In this document: piece after piece, positions 16,558 through 24,210 of the stretch
Layout: each line of letters starts with the position of its first letter
Position numbering within the stretch: position 1 is the stretch's first letter
Source of the DNA: Idiomarina sp. UBA6142
Lineage (GTDB): Bacteria > Pseudomonadota > Gammaproteobacteria > Enterobacterales > Alteromonadaceae
Reading direction: 5' to 3'
Assembly (NCBI GenBank): GCA_002423905.1
Contig: DIVC01000056.1
Coordinates: forward strand, 1-28,418
Length of the DNA: 28,418 bases
Notes under the pieces: generated by a model
Databases searched by the model: none
What the model saw: only the letters and a program-made list of their open reading frames with translations
What the model was told of the DNA's origin: nothing
Made by a program: the position numbers and the translations under genes

Positions 16558-16855
16558 GCCTGTAATTTTATTAATATATAAAAAGAATACAGATAAACAG
16601 GTCTAGTCTGAAGTGATGAACACACATACAACAACTGCATAAATGATGACCGACTTTTGACCTGTTGCTGGCCCTACTATGCCCGCCTCAAGTACTTTGG
16701 TACAAGAATTATTTAGCCCCGAGACACGACAATTGAATACCCACAAATAGTTGTGTAAAAGCCGTTTTAGCGCAGGTTAAAAAGGCTTTTTTATGCTAGG
16801 ATGCGCGCCATTAAATATCCCTCCCCGCTCGTGTCGTACAGAAGGATTATTGTGC
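16549..16855. other. 307-base intergenic region between divergent M24 and nhaD genes
   Basis: No convincing small gene is seen. The left part (16560-16601) is very AT-rich and holds an imperfect palindrome with outer arms CTGTA and TACAG; on the minus strand it contains TATATT-like sequence suited to the M24 promoter. The right part holds a terminator-like hairpin with a T-tract and a TATGCT element before nhaD, described separately. The middle (about 16602-16750) has only a short GTAC-TTTG-GTAC hairpin. I could not match any part to a known riboswitch, including sodium-responsive ones. Confidence 0.55.
16757..16797 (+). promoter_or_regulatory. Candidate nhaD promoter or attenuator
   Basis: AAAAGCC (16757-16763) can pair with GGCTTTT (16784-16790), giving a 7-base stem and 20-base loop followed by a T-tract, like a terminator. 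The tract runs straight into TATGCT (16792-16797), a plausible -10 element for nhaD about 59 bases before the ATG. The two readings (attenuator of a longer leader, or simply promoter sequence) conflict and cannot be resolved by eye. Confidence 0.35.
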
Positions 16856-18289
16856 ATGTGGAAACTTAGCCTACTTGCTCTCACACTGCTGGTGATAAGT
16901 GCTCCAGCCTTTGCTGCAGCTGGCTCTCTCGATTTAACAACCTCTGCTGCTGGCATCCTCGCGATTATTATTTTCACCGCAGCTTACCTGCTGGTCATGG
17001 GTGAAGAACGCTTGCATATGCGCAAGTCAAAGCCGGTATTGGTGGCCGCCGGTCTGATCTGGATCATCATCGGCTGGATCTACGCCAGCAATAATTTACC
17101 GCGGCTTGCTGAACAAGCGTTTCGCCACAACCTCCTCGAATTCGCCGAGTTAATGTTGTTCTTGCTGGTGGCCATGGCCTACATCAACGCTATGGAAGAA
17201 CGCCGTTTATTTGATGCGCTGCGGGCATGGATGGTCAAAAAAGGCTTTAGCTATCGGCAACTTTTTTGGCTATCAGGTGGCTTAGCATTTTTCATTTCAC
17301 CGGTGGCAGATAACCTCACAACCGCATTACTGATGTGCGCGGTGATTATGAAAGTGGCTGAAGGTGACAAGAAATTCATCAGCATAGCCTCGGTGGGCAT
17401 TGTTATTGCCGCCAACGCCGGAGGCGCTTTCAGTCCCTTCGGTGACATCACCACCTTGATGGTCTGGCAAGCCGGCATGGTTACCTTTTCAGAATTCTTT
17501 GCGCTGTTCATTCCGTCGGTGATCAACTACTTAGTCCCCGCCATTGTCATGAGTTTCTTTATTGAAAACAAACAACCCAATGCGGTGGAAGAAGAAGTCG
17601 AATTAAAACGCGGTGCTTTGCGTATCACTACGCTGTTTTTATTCACCATCGCTACCGCAGTCGCATGCCACATGTGGCTGCATTTACCGCCGGTGCTGGG
17701 CATGATGATGGGCTTAGGCTACTTGCAATTCTTTGGCTATTATCTGCGTATGACCTTACCCGGTTCGTTAGCGCGCAAACGGGCACTCGCTGAACGCGCT
17801 GGTGATATGAAACGGCTGGAGCGCCTAGGCTCAGTGGTGCCATTTGACGTATTTAGCCGCGTACAACGCGCGGAGTGGGATACCTTGTTGTTCTTTTACG
17901 GTATCGTCATGTGTGTGGGTGGCTTAGGTTTCATGGGCTATTTGTCGTTGTTGTCAGAAACCCTTTACACCGACTGGCACCCAACCTACGCGAACGTGGC
18001 GCTGGGCTTGCTGTCTGCCGTTATTGATAACATTCCAGTGATGTTTGCGGTGCTATCCATGCAACCCGATATGTCCCATGGGCAATGGCTATTGATCACA
18101 CTGACGGCAGGCACTGGCGGTAGTTTGTTATCGATTGGCTCGGCTGCTGGGGTGGCACTGATGGGGCAAGCGCGTGGCTATTATACCTTTGCCAGCCACT
18201 TGAAATGGGCACCGGTTATTTTACTCGGCTATCTAGCCAGTATCGCTGCCCATCTATGGTTGAACGAAGCGCTGTTCTCCGCGAGTTAG
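16856..18289 (+). CDS. nhaD: Na+/H+ antiporter NhaD
   Basis: The 477-residue inner-membrane protein has a first hydrophobic segment resembling a cleavable signal (WKLSLLALTLLVISAPAFAA), then about 12 further membrane segments. The NhaD/ion-transporter-superfamily hallmarks are FFISPVADNLTTALLMC near residues 140-160, the GGAFSPFGDITTLMVWQAG loop, SAVIDNIPVMFAVL and the late TAGTGGSLLSIGSAAGVALMG re-entrant motif. NhaD exports Na+ (and Li+) in exchange for protons, supporting pH and salt tolerance; it is frequent in marine, haloalkaliphilic and some pathogenic bacteria. I chose the ATG at 16856 (GAAGGA at 16841-16846, 9-base spacing) because the longer frame adds residues before the hydrophobic segment. 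It is convergent with the LysR gene, with 16 bases between stops. Confidence 0.93.
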   Translation: MWKLSLLALTLLVISAPAFAAAGSLDLTTSAAGILAIIIFTAAYLLVMGEERLHMRKSKPVLVAAGLIWIIIGWIYASNNLPRLAEQAFRHNLLEFAELMLFLLVAMAYINAMEERRLFDALRAWMVKKGFSYRQLFWLSGGLAFFISPVADNLTTALLMCAVIMKVAEGDKKFISIASVGIVIAANAGGAFSPFGDITTLMVWQAGMVTFSEFFALFIPSVINYLVPAIVMSFFIENKQPNAVEEEVELKRGALRITTLFLFTIATAVACHMWLHLPPVLGMMMGLGYLQFFGYYLRMTLPGSLARKRALAERAGDMKRLERLGSVVPFDVFSRVQRAEWDTLLFFYGIVMCVGGLGFMGYLSLLSETLYTDWHPTYANVALGLLSAVIDNIPVMFAVLSMQPDMSHGQWLLITLTAGTGGSLLSIGSAAGVALMGQARGYYTFASHLKWAPVILLGYLASIAAHLWLNEALFSAS

Positions 18290-18305
18290 CGGCGCTATAA
18301 AACTG

Positions 18306-19241
18306 TCAGCCATGAGTCGCGGTTTCCACCACTAACTGGCGGAACCAGCGATGACCAGCATCATGTTGCAATAACGGGCTCCAAATCATGGTCAAGTCTA
18401 TTGCAGGAATAGCGAAAGGTGGCGCTTTAACCACCAATTCTGGGTCGTCTTGGTAGAGCAGCGCGGCGCGACTTGGCACCGTGGCCACCAATCCTTGGCG
18501 AGCCAAATGCAACGCCACATGGTAATTACGGGTAAATACTTTAATGCGGCGGTTATGCCCAATCGCCGCTAGGGCTTCATCCACCCAACCTAGCTTTTGC
18601 ACATCATGTGGGTCCATGCCCACGCCAATACCAAAACCAGTCTTACTCACCCAAACGTGCTCAGCCCGCAAATAGCCATCGAGATCGTAGTGTTTCAGTA
18701 ACGGGTTATCGCGGCTCACTAAACATGAAAAGCCATCGTCCCAGAGCTGCTTTTGATGAAACGACTGTGGCAATTTGTCAAAGCGGTTGATAGCGAGATC
18801 GACTTTGCCATTCTCTACGTCGTGAAAGCTGATATCACTAGGTGTCATGATATCAAGGGTAAGCTGTGGAGCTTGCTGTTTCAGGGCGCCGAGTAACTTA
18901 GGCATCAGGGTTGAGGCCGCATAGTCCGAGGCCATGATACGAAATACCCGCTCGGTGGTAGCGGGGTCAAATTCACGCGCCGGCTGCACCATTTCTTCAA
19001 CCGCATACAGGATCTGCCGCACTGGCTCTTGCATACTTAAAGCCACTTGGGTGGGCATCATGCCGTCGCTGGTGCGCACCAGAACTGGGTCATTGAGTAA
19101 ACTGCGTAGCCGCTTTAAGCCATTGCTCATGGCCGGCTGAGTGATATTCAGTTGGGCGGCGGCGCGAGTGACATTGCGCTCGCGTAACAACACATCTAAA
19201 TAGACCAGTAAGTTGAGATCGATATCTTTGATATTATTCAT
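18306..19241 (-). CDS. LysR-family transcriptional regulator
   Basis: The 311-residue protein has the N-terminal winged helix-turn-helix of LysR regulators (DLNLLVYLDVLLRERNVTRA followed by AAQLNITQPAMSNGLKRLR, about residues 8-46) and a C-terminal effector-binding domain. The DLNLL opening, the NVTRAA helix and the FRIMASDYAASTLMP segment resemble the NodD/NahR-like branch, whose effectors are often aromatic or hydrophobic acids; the ligand here is unknown. No Shine-Dalgarno sequence precedes the ATG: the bases before it are the T-tract of a terminator hairpin. It lies downstream of the S10/amidohydrolase operon on the same strand but is separated by that terminator, and it converges on nhaD. 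Which genes it controls is not evident; it is not divergent from any neighbour. Confidence 0.95.
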   Translation of the reverse strand: MNNIKDIDLNLLVYLDVLLRERNVTRAAAQLNITQPAMSNGLKRLRSLLNDPVLVRTSDGMMPTQVALSMQEPVRQILYAVEEMVQPAREFDPATTERVFRIMASDYAASTLMPKLLGALKQQAPQLTLDIMTPSDISFHDVENGKVDLAINRFDKLPQSFHQKQLWDDGFSCLVSRDNPLLKHYDLDGYLRAEHVWVSKTGFGIGVGMDPHDVQKLGWVDEALAAIGHNRRIKVFTRNYHVALHLARQGLVATVPSRAALLYQDDPELVVKAPPFAIPAIDLTMIWSPLLQHDAGHRWFRQLVVETATHG

Positions 19242-19243
19242 AG

Positions 19244-19279
19244 AAAAAATAAATCCCGCTATACGAATATAGCGGGATT
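19244..19279 (-). terminator. Rho-independent terminator after the S10/amidohydrolase operon
   Basis: On the minus strand, a perfect 12-base stem (AATCCCGCTATA with TATAGCGGGATT, 19252-19263 and 19268-19279) closes on a TTCG tetraloop and is followed by TATTTTTTC. It lies 29 bases after the amidohydrolase stop. The tract ends two bases before the LysR ATG. Confidence 0.92.
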
Positions 19280-19297
19280 ATAACGCGGTTTTGTCAA
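19277..19297 (-). promoter_or_regulatory. Promoter-like elements for the LysR gene overlapping the terminator
   Basis: Minus strand: TATAAT (19282 to 19277) is a perfect -10 whose last three bases are the first bases of the terminator stem. A perfect TTGACA (19297 to 19292) is only 9 bases upstream, too close to act as its -35. The surrounding GTTTTGACAAAAC is itself a palindrome and may be an operator. TATATT in the hairpin at 20-base spacing is another -10 option. Confidence 0.45.
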
Positions 19298-19308
19298 AAC
19301 GACAGTCT

Positions 19309-22300
19309 TTACTCTTGCCAATGAAACGCTTTACGCTCACGTTTCACAGGGAACAGTTCATGCATGGTGTTGGCATCGAACAGCCGACCATTGACCATGG
19401 TATGAGTAACACGGTCAGACTGGCGAATATCGCTTAATGGGTCACCATCAATCACGATAAGATCGGCCAACTTACCGGCTTTTAATGAACCCAATTGATG
19501 GTCCAGCCCGAACTCTTTGGCCGGATTAATGGTGCCTGTCGCTAGCGCTTGTAATGGTGTCATACCACCTTGCGCCATCATCCAAATTTCCCAATGTTGC
19601 GCCAAACCTTCACGTTGCCCATGCGCACCGGCCACAACATTCACTCCCAAGTCATTCAAGCGTGTGGCAACACTGGCATTGTTGAAGTGGTTGTAATGAT
19701 GATGGGGCGCTTTTTCACGGCGCATGGCCTGTCCGACCACCGCTTCGGCTGGCACAAAGGCTTGTAACTTCGGGTGCAACCACACGTCGGTCTCGGCATA
19801 CCAGTAGTTCTCACCCCAGATACCACCATAAGCAACACCTAAGGTTGGCGTGTAAGCCGTAGCACTTTGCTGATACAGCTGCTCGATATCGGTATAGATT
19901 TTTGCCACCGGCAAGGAATGCTCAATGGTGGTATGGCCGTCAACAATCATGCTGAGATTGTGTTGCAGCAATGAACCGCCTTCAGGAACCACCATCACGC
20001 CCAATTCACGACCAGCTTGAATAAATTGCTGACGTTGATTGCGGCGCGGCTGATTGTAGCTTTTCACCGAGAAAGCTCCGACTTTGGCTAGGCGCTCAAT
20101 ATGAAACTTGGCATCATCGAGGCTATCGACATGGGCGGTATAACCTGGCCCATTGGCGCCGTACAAAATAGTCCCTGTTGAAAACGTGCGCGGCGCCACA
20201 ATCTTACCAGCCTTTTGCAATTCACTGGCGGCAAAAATTTGTGTGGTATCATTCGACGGATCATGAATAGTGGTCACGCCAAACGCTAGGTTAGCAAAGC
20301 TCTCCCAATTTTGTTGCGGAATAATTTCTTGCTCGCCTTGACCACCATGCGCATGGCCATCAAACAAGCCTGGCATCACCGTTTTACCCGTGGTGTCGAT
20401 GACGGTAGCACCAGCTGGCACAACGGTATCTACAACACTGCCAACGGCAATAATGGTATTGCCTTTCACCACCACAGCCCCCTCGGCAAAGACTTGCTCA
20501 CCTTCCATGGTGATCACCTGACCACCGACAAAGGCTATGGTTTTATCATGGTTGTAAGCCTTGGTAGTGAAGCTAATATCGATACCACTACTGACTTTGC
20601 TGAATTCACTGGCATTGCTGTCAATATCAAACAAGCCAGCCACCGACGTATGATAGAGTTCCGGCCCGAGCGACCAGTACAGCACCTTACCATCGGCGGT
20701 CCAAGAAATATTCTCACCCGCGCGGGTCGAGAGTTGCTGAACTGGGAATTGCTTATCGGTCGGACTGATGGTAATCGCCGTGCCACGCTCAACAAAAGGC
20801 GTGACAAAGACTTTGAAGCGCTCAGCAAACGCTAAATGCTTGCCGTCTGGCGACACCCGAAACTCAGTCGCATGTTCAGATTGATACAAAGTGCGACGTT
20901 GTTTAGTGGTCAAATCGATCGACTGCAATTCGCGCTTGCCGCCATAACCCATGACATAAATGCGATCGTTACGATCACCGAACTGCGGTTGTGTGCCACC
21001 ATTGCTGATAAAACTCGGGGCTGACTTGCCGTCCGTCGCAATCTGGTAGAGTCCCGGCTCCAAACCATAAGTTGCTGGGGTTAAATAGCCACCGGAGAAC
21101 TTACGATAGACCAGTATTTTGCCATCGGGGCTAAACACCGGCTCAACAAACTTACCGGTGCCGGTGGGTAGCGTGGTTTCGCGACCTGAACGTAAATCAC
21201 GGACAATAATTTGCCCCTGCTTTTCATCGTTCCAAGTCACATAGGCTAGCTTACTGCCATCGCGTGAGTAGCTTGGATACAACTCAAAAGCATCACTGCG
21301 CTCAGTCACACGTTGCGGTTCGCCGCTCGGCAAATTACGCTGATAGAGTTGCCCTAAAGCCTCATAGACCACCTGCTGGGCCGACGGCGCGACTTGCACC
21401 ATACGCAGCATTTTGACCTTGAATTCTGGATCATCAATGTCTTGCTGAAAGCGCAACGCAGTTTGGATTTTCTTGGTGGTCTCAACGCTAAACGGGATCA
21501 CTTTGGTGGCGCGACTTGCCACATCAATTTGCATGATCTTACCGTCAGCCCAAAAGATCATGGACCGACTATCAGGGCTCCAATCCATGGTTGGATATAC
21601 GCCATGAATCGCCCAAGTCTCTTGCATATCGCGGTCGAGTTGTGAGTATAAGCGGGTTTGCTCACCTGATGCTAAATCATACAAAAACAGCACACTGTTA
21701 AAATCTTCGCGCTTGATAAAGGCAAGATACTTGCCGTCAGGCGAAGGCGTGGGTCGAATTGCGCCGCCAGTACCCGCCAAAATCACATGAATATCGCCGG
21801 TTTCGCGGTCATAACGCTTGATTTTATAGATGCCCTCTAAGGAATCCTTACTGTAATGGAAGGTTTTGCCTGGAGTGTCATCTTGCGAAAAGTAAATATA
21901 ACGGCCATCGACTGAAAATGCTGGCTCGCCAAGATCTTTTTGGTCATTAGGGCGCTCGGTGAGCATCACCCCAGAACCACCGTTACGATGGTACATCCAC
22001 ACCTCGCCAGCGCCCAACGAGCGTTGCGCGGTAAAATGTTTACGCGCAACCAAATAGTCACTGTCAGGACTCCAGGCTGGGCTGTTCAATAACCGGAAGG
22101 TTTCTTTGGTGACCGCACGCGGCTCACTGCCATCGGCGTTCATTATCCAAATGTTGTCGCCACCATCCGCATCCGAGGTGAACGCAATATACCTGCCGTT
22201 GGGTGAATAGACCGGCTGCATGTGCCACGCAATGCCACCAATCAGGAGCTCGGCGTCACCGCCAGTAGCAGGGATGCGATAAATATCACCGAGCAGATCA

Positions 22301-22500
22301 AACACGATGTATTGGCCATCTGGGCTCATATCCAGATTCATCCAGGTGCCTTCGGTGGTGCTAATTTTTACCTCTTTGAATTCACCTTGGGGTGCATTAA
22401 CGTCCCAGTCATCGGCAGCGAGTACTGGTGCAGTTAAGGCTAAACTCAGGGCCAGCGCCAGCTGACTTAAGGCACGTTGACTCAATGTTCGAATAGTCAT
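19309..22500 (-). CDS. Exported TolB-like beta-propeller / amidohydrolase fusion protein
   Basis: The 1063-residue precursor has a signal peptide (about residues 1-28, LTAPVLAA) so it works in the periplasm or outside. Residues 40-660 are repeated WD40-like/PD40 blades of the TolB-Tricorn type, each with a WSPDG/YIAF-like core (SPDGQYIVFD, SPNGRYIAFTSD, SPDGKYLAFIKR and others). The C-terminal domain is an amidohydrolase: the HxH motif GLFDGHAHGG with His716 and His718, SVKSYNQPRR, GHTTIEHSLP with His856 and His861, GAHGQREG with His960, and the closing GSLKAGKLADLIVIDGDPL. Such fusions are known in marine gammaproteobacteria, and their natural substrates are not established. It starts three bases after the S10 carboxypeptidase stop, so the two form one operon, suggesting joint processing of peptides or N-acyl/cyclic peptide derivatives. 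A strong terminator follows. Confidence 0.92.
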   Translation of the reverse strand: MTIRTLSQRALSQLALALSLALTAPVLAADDWDVNAPQGEFKEVKISTTEGTWMNLDMSPDGQYIVFDLLGDIYRIPATGGDAELLIGGIAWHMQPVYSPNGRYIAFTSDADGGDNIWIMNADGSEPRAVTKETFRLLNSPAWSPDSDYLVARKHFTAQRSLGAGEVWMYHRNGGSGVMLTERPNDQKDLGEPAFSVDGRYIYFSQDDTPGKTFHYSKDSLEGIYKIKRYDRETGDIHVILAGTGGAIRPTPSPDGKYLAFIKREDFNSVLFLYDLASGEQTRLYSQLDRDMQETWAIHGVYPTMDWSPDSRSMIFWADGKIMQIDVASRATKVIPFSVETTKKIQTALRFQQDIDDPEFKVKMLRMVQVAPSAQQVVYEALGQLYQRNLPSGEPQRVTERSDAFELYPSYSRDGSKLAYVTWNDEKQGQIIVRDLRSGRETTLPTGTGKFVEPVFSPDGKILVYRKFSGGYLTPATYGLEPGLYQIATDGKSAPSFISNGGTQPQFGDRNDRIYVMGYGGKRELQSIDLTTKQRRTLYQSEHATEFRVSPDGKHLAFAERFKVFVTPFVERGTAITISPTDKQFPVQQLSTRAGENISWTADGKVLYWSLGPELYHTSVAGLFDIDSNASEFSKVSSGIDISFTTKAYNHDKTIAFVGGQVITMEGEQVFAEGAVVVKGNTIIAVGSVVDTVVPAGATVIDTTGKTVMPGLFDGHAHGGQGEQEIIPQQNWESFANLAFGVTTIHDPSNDTTQIFAASELQKAGKIVAPRTFSTGTILYGANGPGYTAHVDSLDDAKFHIERLAKVGAFSVKSYNQPRRNQRQQFIQAGRELGVMVVPEGGSLLQHNLSMIVDGHTTIEHSLPVAKIYTDIEQLYQQSATAYTPTLGVAYGGIWGENYWYAETDVWLHPKLQAFVPAEAVVGQAMRREKAPHHHYNHFNNASVATRLNDLGVNVVAGAHGQREGLAQHWEIWMMAQGGMTPLQALATGTINPAKEFGLDHQLGSLKAGKLADLIVIDGDPLSDIRQSDRVTHTMVNGRLFDANTMHELFPVKRERKAFHWQE

Positions 22501-22503
22501 GAC

Positions 22504-24048
22504 TTATTCCTTCCCGTCGTATTTCGCAGCAACACCCGGCGCAGGTACGGTGGCTTTGATGAAGTTGCGCACGTCATCATTCGACAACCGTAGATCTTCA
22601 TTACGCAGATACATCATATGACCGCTACGATAGCCTTTGAAGCTGATCCGGTCTGCCATTTTACCGCTCGGATCGATGTGCCACATATTGTACTTGGCAT
22701 CGAAGTAGTTGGTGGCGCCATCGTAATAGCCCGACTGAATCAGCACATTCAAATAGGGGTTCTGCGCCATCGCTTGCCGTAAGTTTGCACCCGTATTATC
22801 GTTGCTGCGGTCCCATGGGTGCACTGGACCAAACATGTTGTATTTCACGTCGGTTTTGTACCCCAATTGTTCGCGCAAGTAGTAGTTAATAGCTGGCGTG
22901 AACGAATGTAACCATGAGGTCAGCTCAGCGTTATAATCCGGGCGTTCACCGACATCTTTGGCATCAATACCCAAATAGCGTGAATCCAAACGACCAATGG
23001 TTTGACCGCGATCACGCAATAACTCTTTCCAGAAATACTGGGTACTGACGTCGAGGTTTGAGCGCAGTACTTCGGTGACTTGCAAACCTGAGTAACGTGC
23101 CACTTGCTCGGCAATACGTTGCTTATCAGCCGCGCTAATCATCGCTCCTTTAGCGAGTGCCGGTAAGTATTCATCGAGGGTAAAGCGCTCAACTTCAGGC
23201 AGGAGCTCTAATAGATCTTTGCTCTGCAAATCAGCACTCAAGGCCTTGTGATACCAAGCCGCTGCAGCGAAATACGGGAGCCGATTGGCGGCTTTTACCG
23301 GGCCATCACGCACAATGCCGATATCGGTTGGCGAGACCAAAATAACACCGTTCAAATACATCCACTGACGGTTTTGTAGCTCTAGTGCCAAACCAGAAAC
23401 CCGCGTAGTACCGTAGCTTTCACCAATCAGATACTTGGGTGAGCGCCAACGTTCGTTGCGGGTCACAAAGGTATTGATCCAGTCGGCCAAGTATTTGACA
23501 TCAGCATTCACACCAAAGAATAGTTTTTGCTGCTCATCACGACTGGGCATTTTGCCATCAGCACCTGGCAGCACCCGTGAATAGCCAGTATTCACTGGGT
23601 TAACAAACACAATGTCAGCCACATCGAGCACCGAATAAGGGTTCTCTTTCACGCCATAGGGCATGATTGGGAAGCCTTCGTCGTCAACCCGCAGTGATTT
23701 CGGCCCGGTAAAGGCAATATGCATCCACACCGAAGCCGACCCGGGGCCACCATTAAAAGAAATGAGTAGCGGGCGATTATGTGGCTCTTTGACCTCAAGA
23801 CGCTGATAATAGGTGTAGTGCAGAGCAGCAATCGCATCGCCCTGCTCGTCAAACACCGGCTGGGTGCCTACTGTGGCTCGGTATTTGAAGCGTTGACCAT
23901 TAATTTCGGCACGGTGCTCAGTTTGCACGCTATCTTGCGCACTAATTTTTGCACTTGGCAGATCTTGGGCAGAAACGGCGGTTGACGAAAGAAGAAAAAC
24001 TGCCAACAATGCTGACAGGGCAAACGGGTAGCGGATTTTTGTTAACAT
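22504..24048 (-). CDS. Exported S10-family serine carboxypeptidase
   Basis: The 514-residue precursor has a signal peptide (LTKIRYPFALSALLAVFLLS, then STAVSA before QD) and an alpha/beta-hydrolase fold of the S10 family, which removes C-terminal residues from peptides. Catalytic landmarks: the oxyanion-hole FNGGPGSAS, nucleophile Ser211 in LIGESYGT, Asp443 in YYDGATN and His477 in YRSGHMMYL. S10 enzymes are common in eukaryotes and scattered in bacteria, usually exported and acid-active. The longest frame would start at 24081, but the signal peptide starts at the ATG at 24048, which has only a weak AGG near it; a strong GGAGGT lies 25 bases upstream within a possible hairpin (see findings). 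It is the first gene of the operon with the propeller-amidohydrolase and is divergent from the GGDEF sensor. Confidence 0.92.
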   Translation of the reverse strand: MLTKIRYPFALSALLAVFLLSSTAVSAQDLPSAKISAQDSVQTEHRAEINGQRFKYRATVGTQPVFDEQGDAIAALHYTYYQRLEVKEPHNRPLLISFNGGPGSASVWMHIAFTGPKSLRVDDEGFPIMPYGVKENPYSVLDVADIVFVNPVNTGYSRVLPGADGKMPSRDEQQKLFFGVNADVKYLADWINTFVTRNERWRSPKYLIGESYGTTRVSGLALELQNRQWMYLNGVILVSPTDIGIVRDGPVKAANRLPYFAAAAWYHKALSADLQSKDLLELLPEVERFTLDEYLPALAKGAMISAADKQRIAEQVARYSGLQVTEVLRSNLDVSTQYFWKELLRDRGQTIGRLDSRYLGIDAKDVGERPDYNAELTSWLHSFTPAINYYLREQLGYKTDVKYNMFGPVHPWDRSNDNTGANLRQAMAQNPYLNVLIQSGYYDGATNYFDAKYNMWHIDPSGKMADRISFKGYRSGHMMYLRNEDLRLSNDDVRNFIKATVPAPGVAAKYDGKE

Positions 24049-24051
24049 GAT

Positions 24052-24079
24052 AGGTAACCTGTGGCAAATGATTACCTCC
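24052..24079 (-). repeat. Leader hairpin with distant ribosome-binding site before the S10 gene
   Basis: On the minus strand GGAGGT (24079 to 24074) lies 25 bases before the ATG. AGGTAA (24077 to 24072) can pair with TTACCT (24057 to 24052) over a 14-base loop, overlapping the GGAGGT and ending three bases before the ATG. This could control or reposition ribosome binding. Confidence 0.4.
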
Positions 24080-24156
24080 ATTTAAGGGGCTTTCATGACA
24101 AAGCTCAAGTGACGATGCGACCAATCAACAAAATATCAGGGTTGTTGCGAATTTTT

Positions 24157-24166
24157 TTGCTAGAAT
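24157..24166 (+). promoter_or_regulatory. Extended -10 promoter of the GGDEF sensor gene
   Basis: TTTGCTAGAAT ends in TG-C-TAGAAT (24158-24166), an extended -10 with five of six core bases. Transcription would begin near 24173, 38 bases before the chosen ATG. No good -35 is visible, which is usual for extended -10 promoters. Confidence 0.55.
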
Positions 24167-24210
24167 CTAAAAAGGTATTTTTTAATCAACCACAGCGAGC
24201 TTCAACACGG

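Noticed and set aside
16549..16855. Sodium or pH riboswitch upstream of nhaD
   Set aside because: I could not match the region to a known riboswitch consensus by eye; only a simple terminator-like stem is visible.
20311..20835. 174-codon open frame antisense to the propeller-amidohydrolase
   Set aside because: It lies entirely inside a well-supported gene and shows no domain, signal or initiation site.
24061..24210. 50-residue N-terminal extension of the GGDEF sensor
   Set aside because: It begins upstream of the extended -10 promoter and would place 50 residues ahead of the signal segment.
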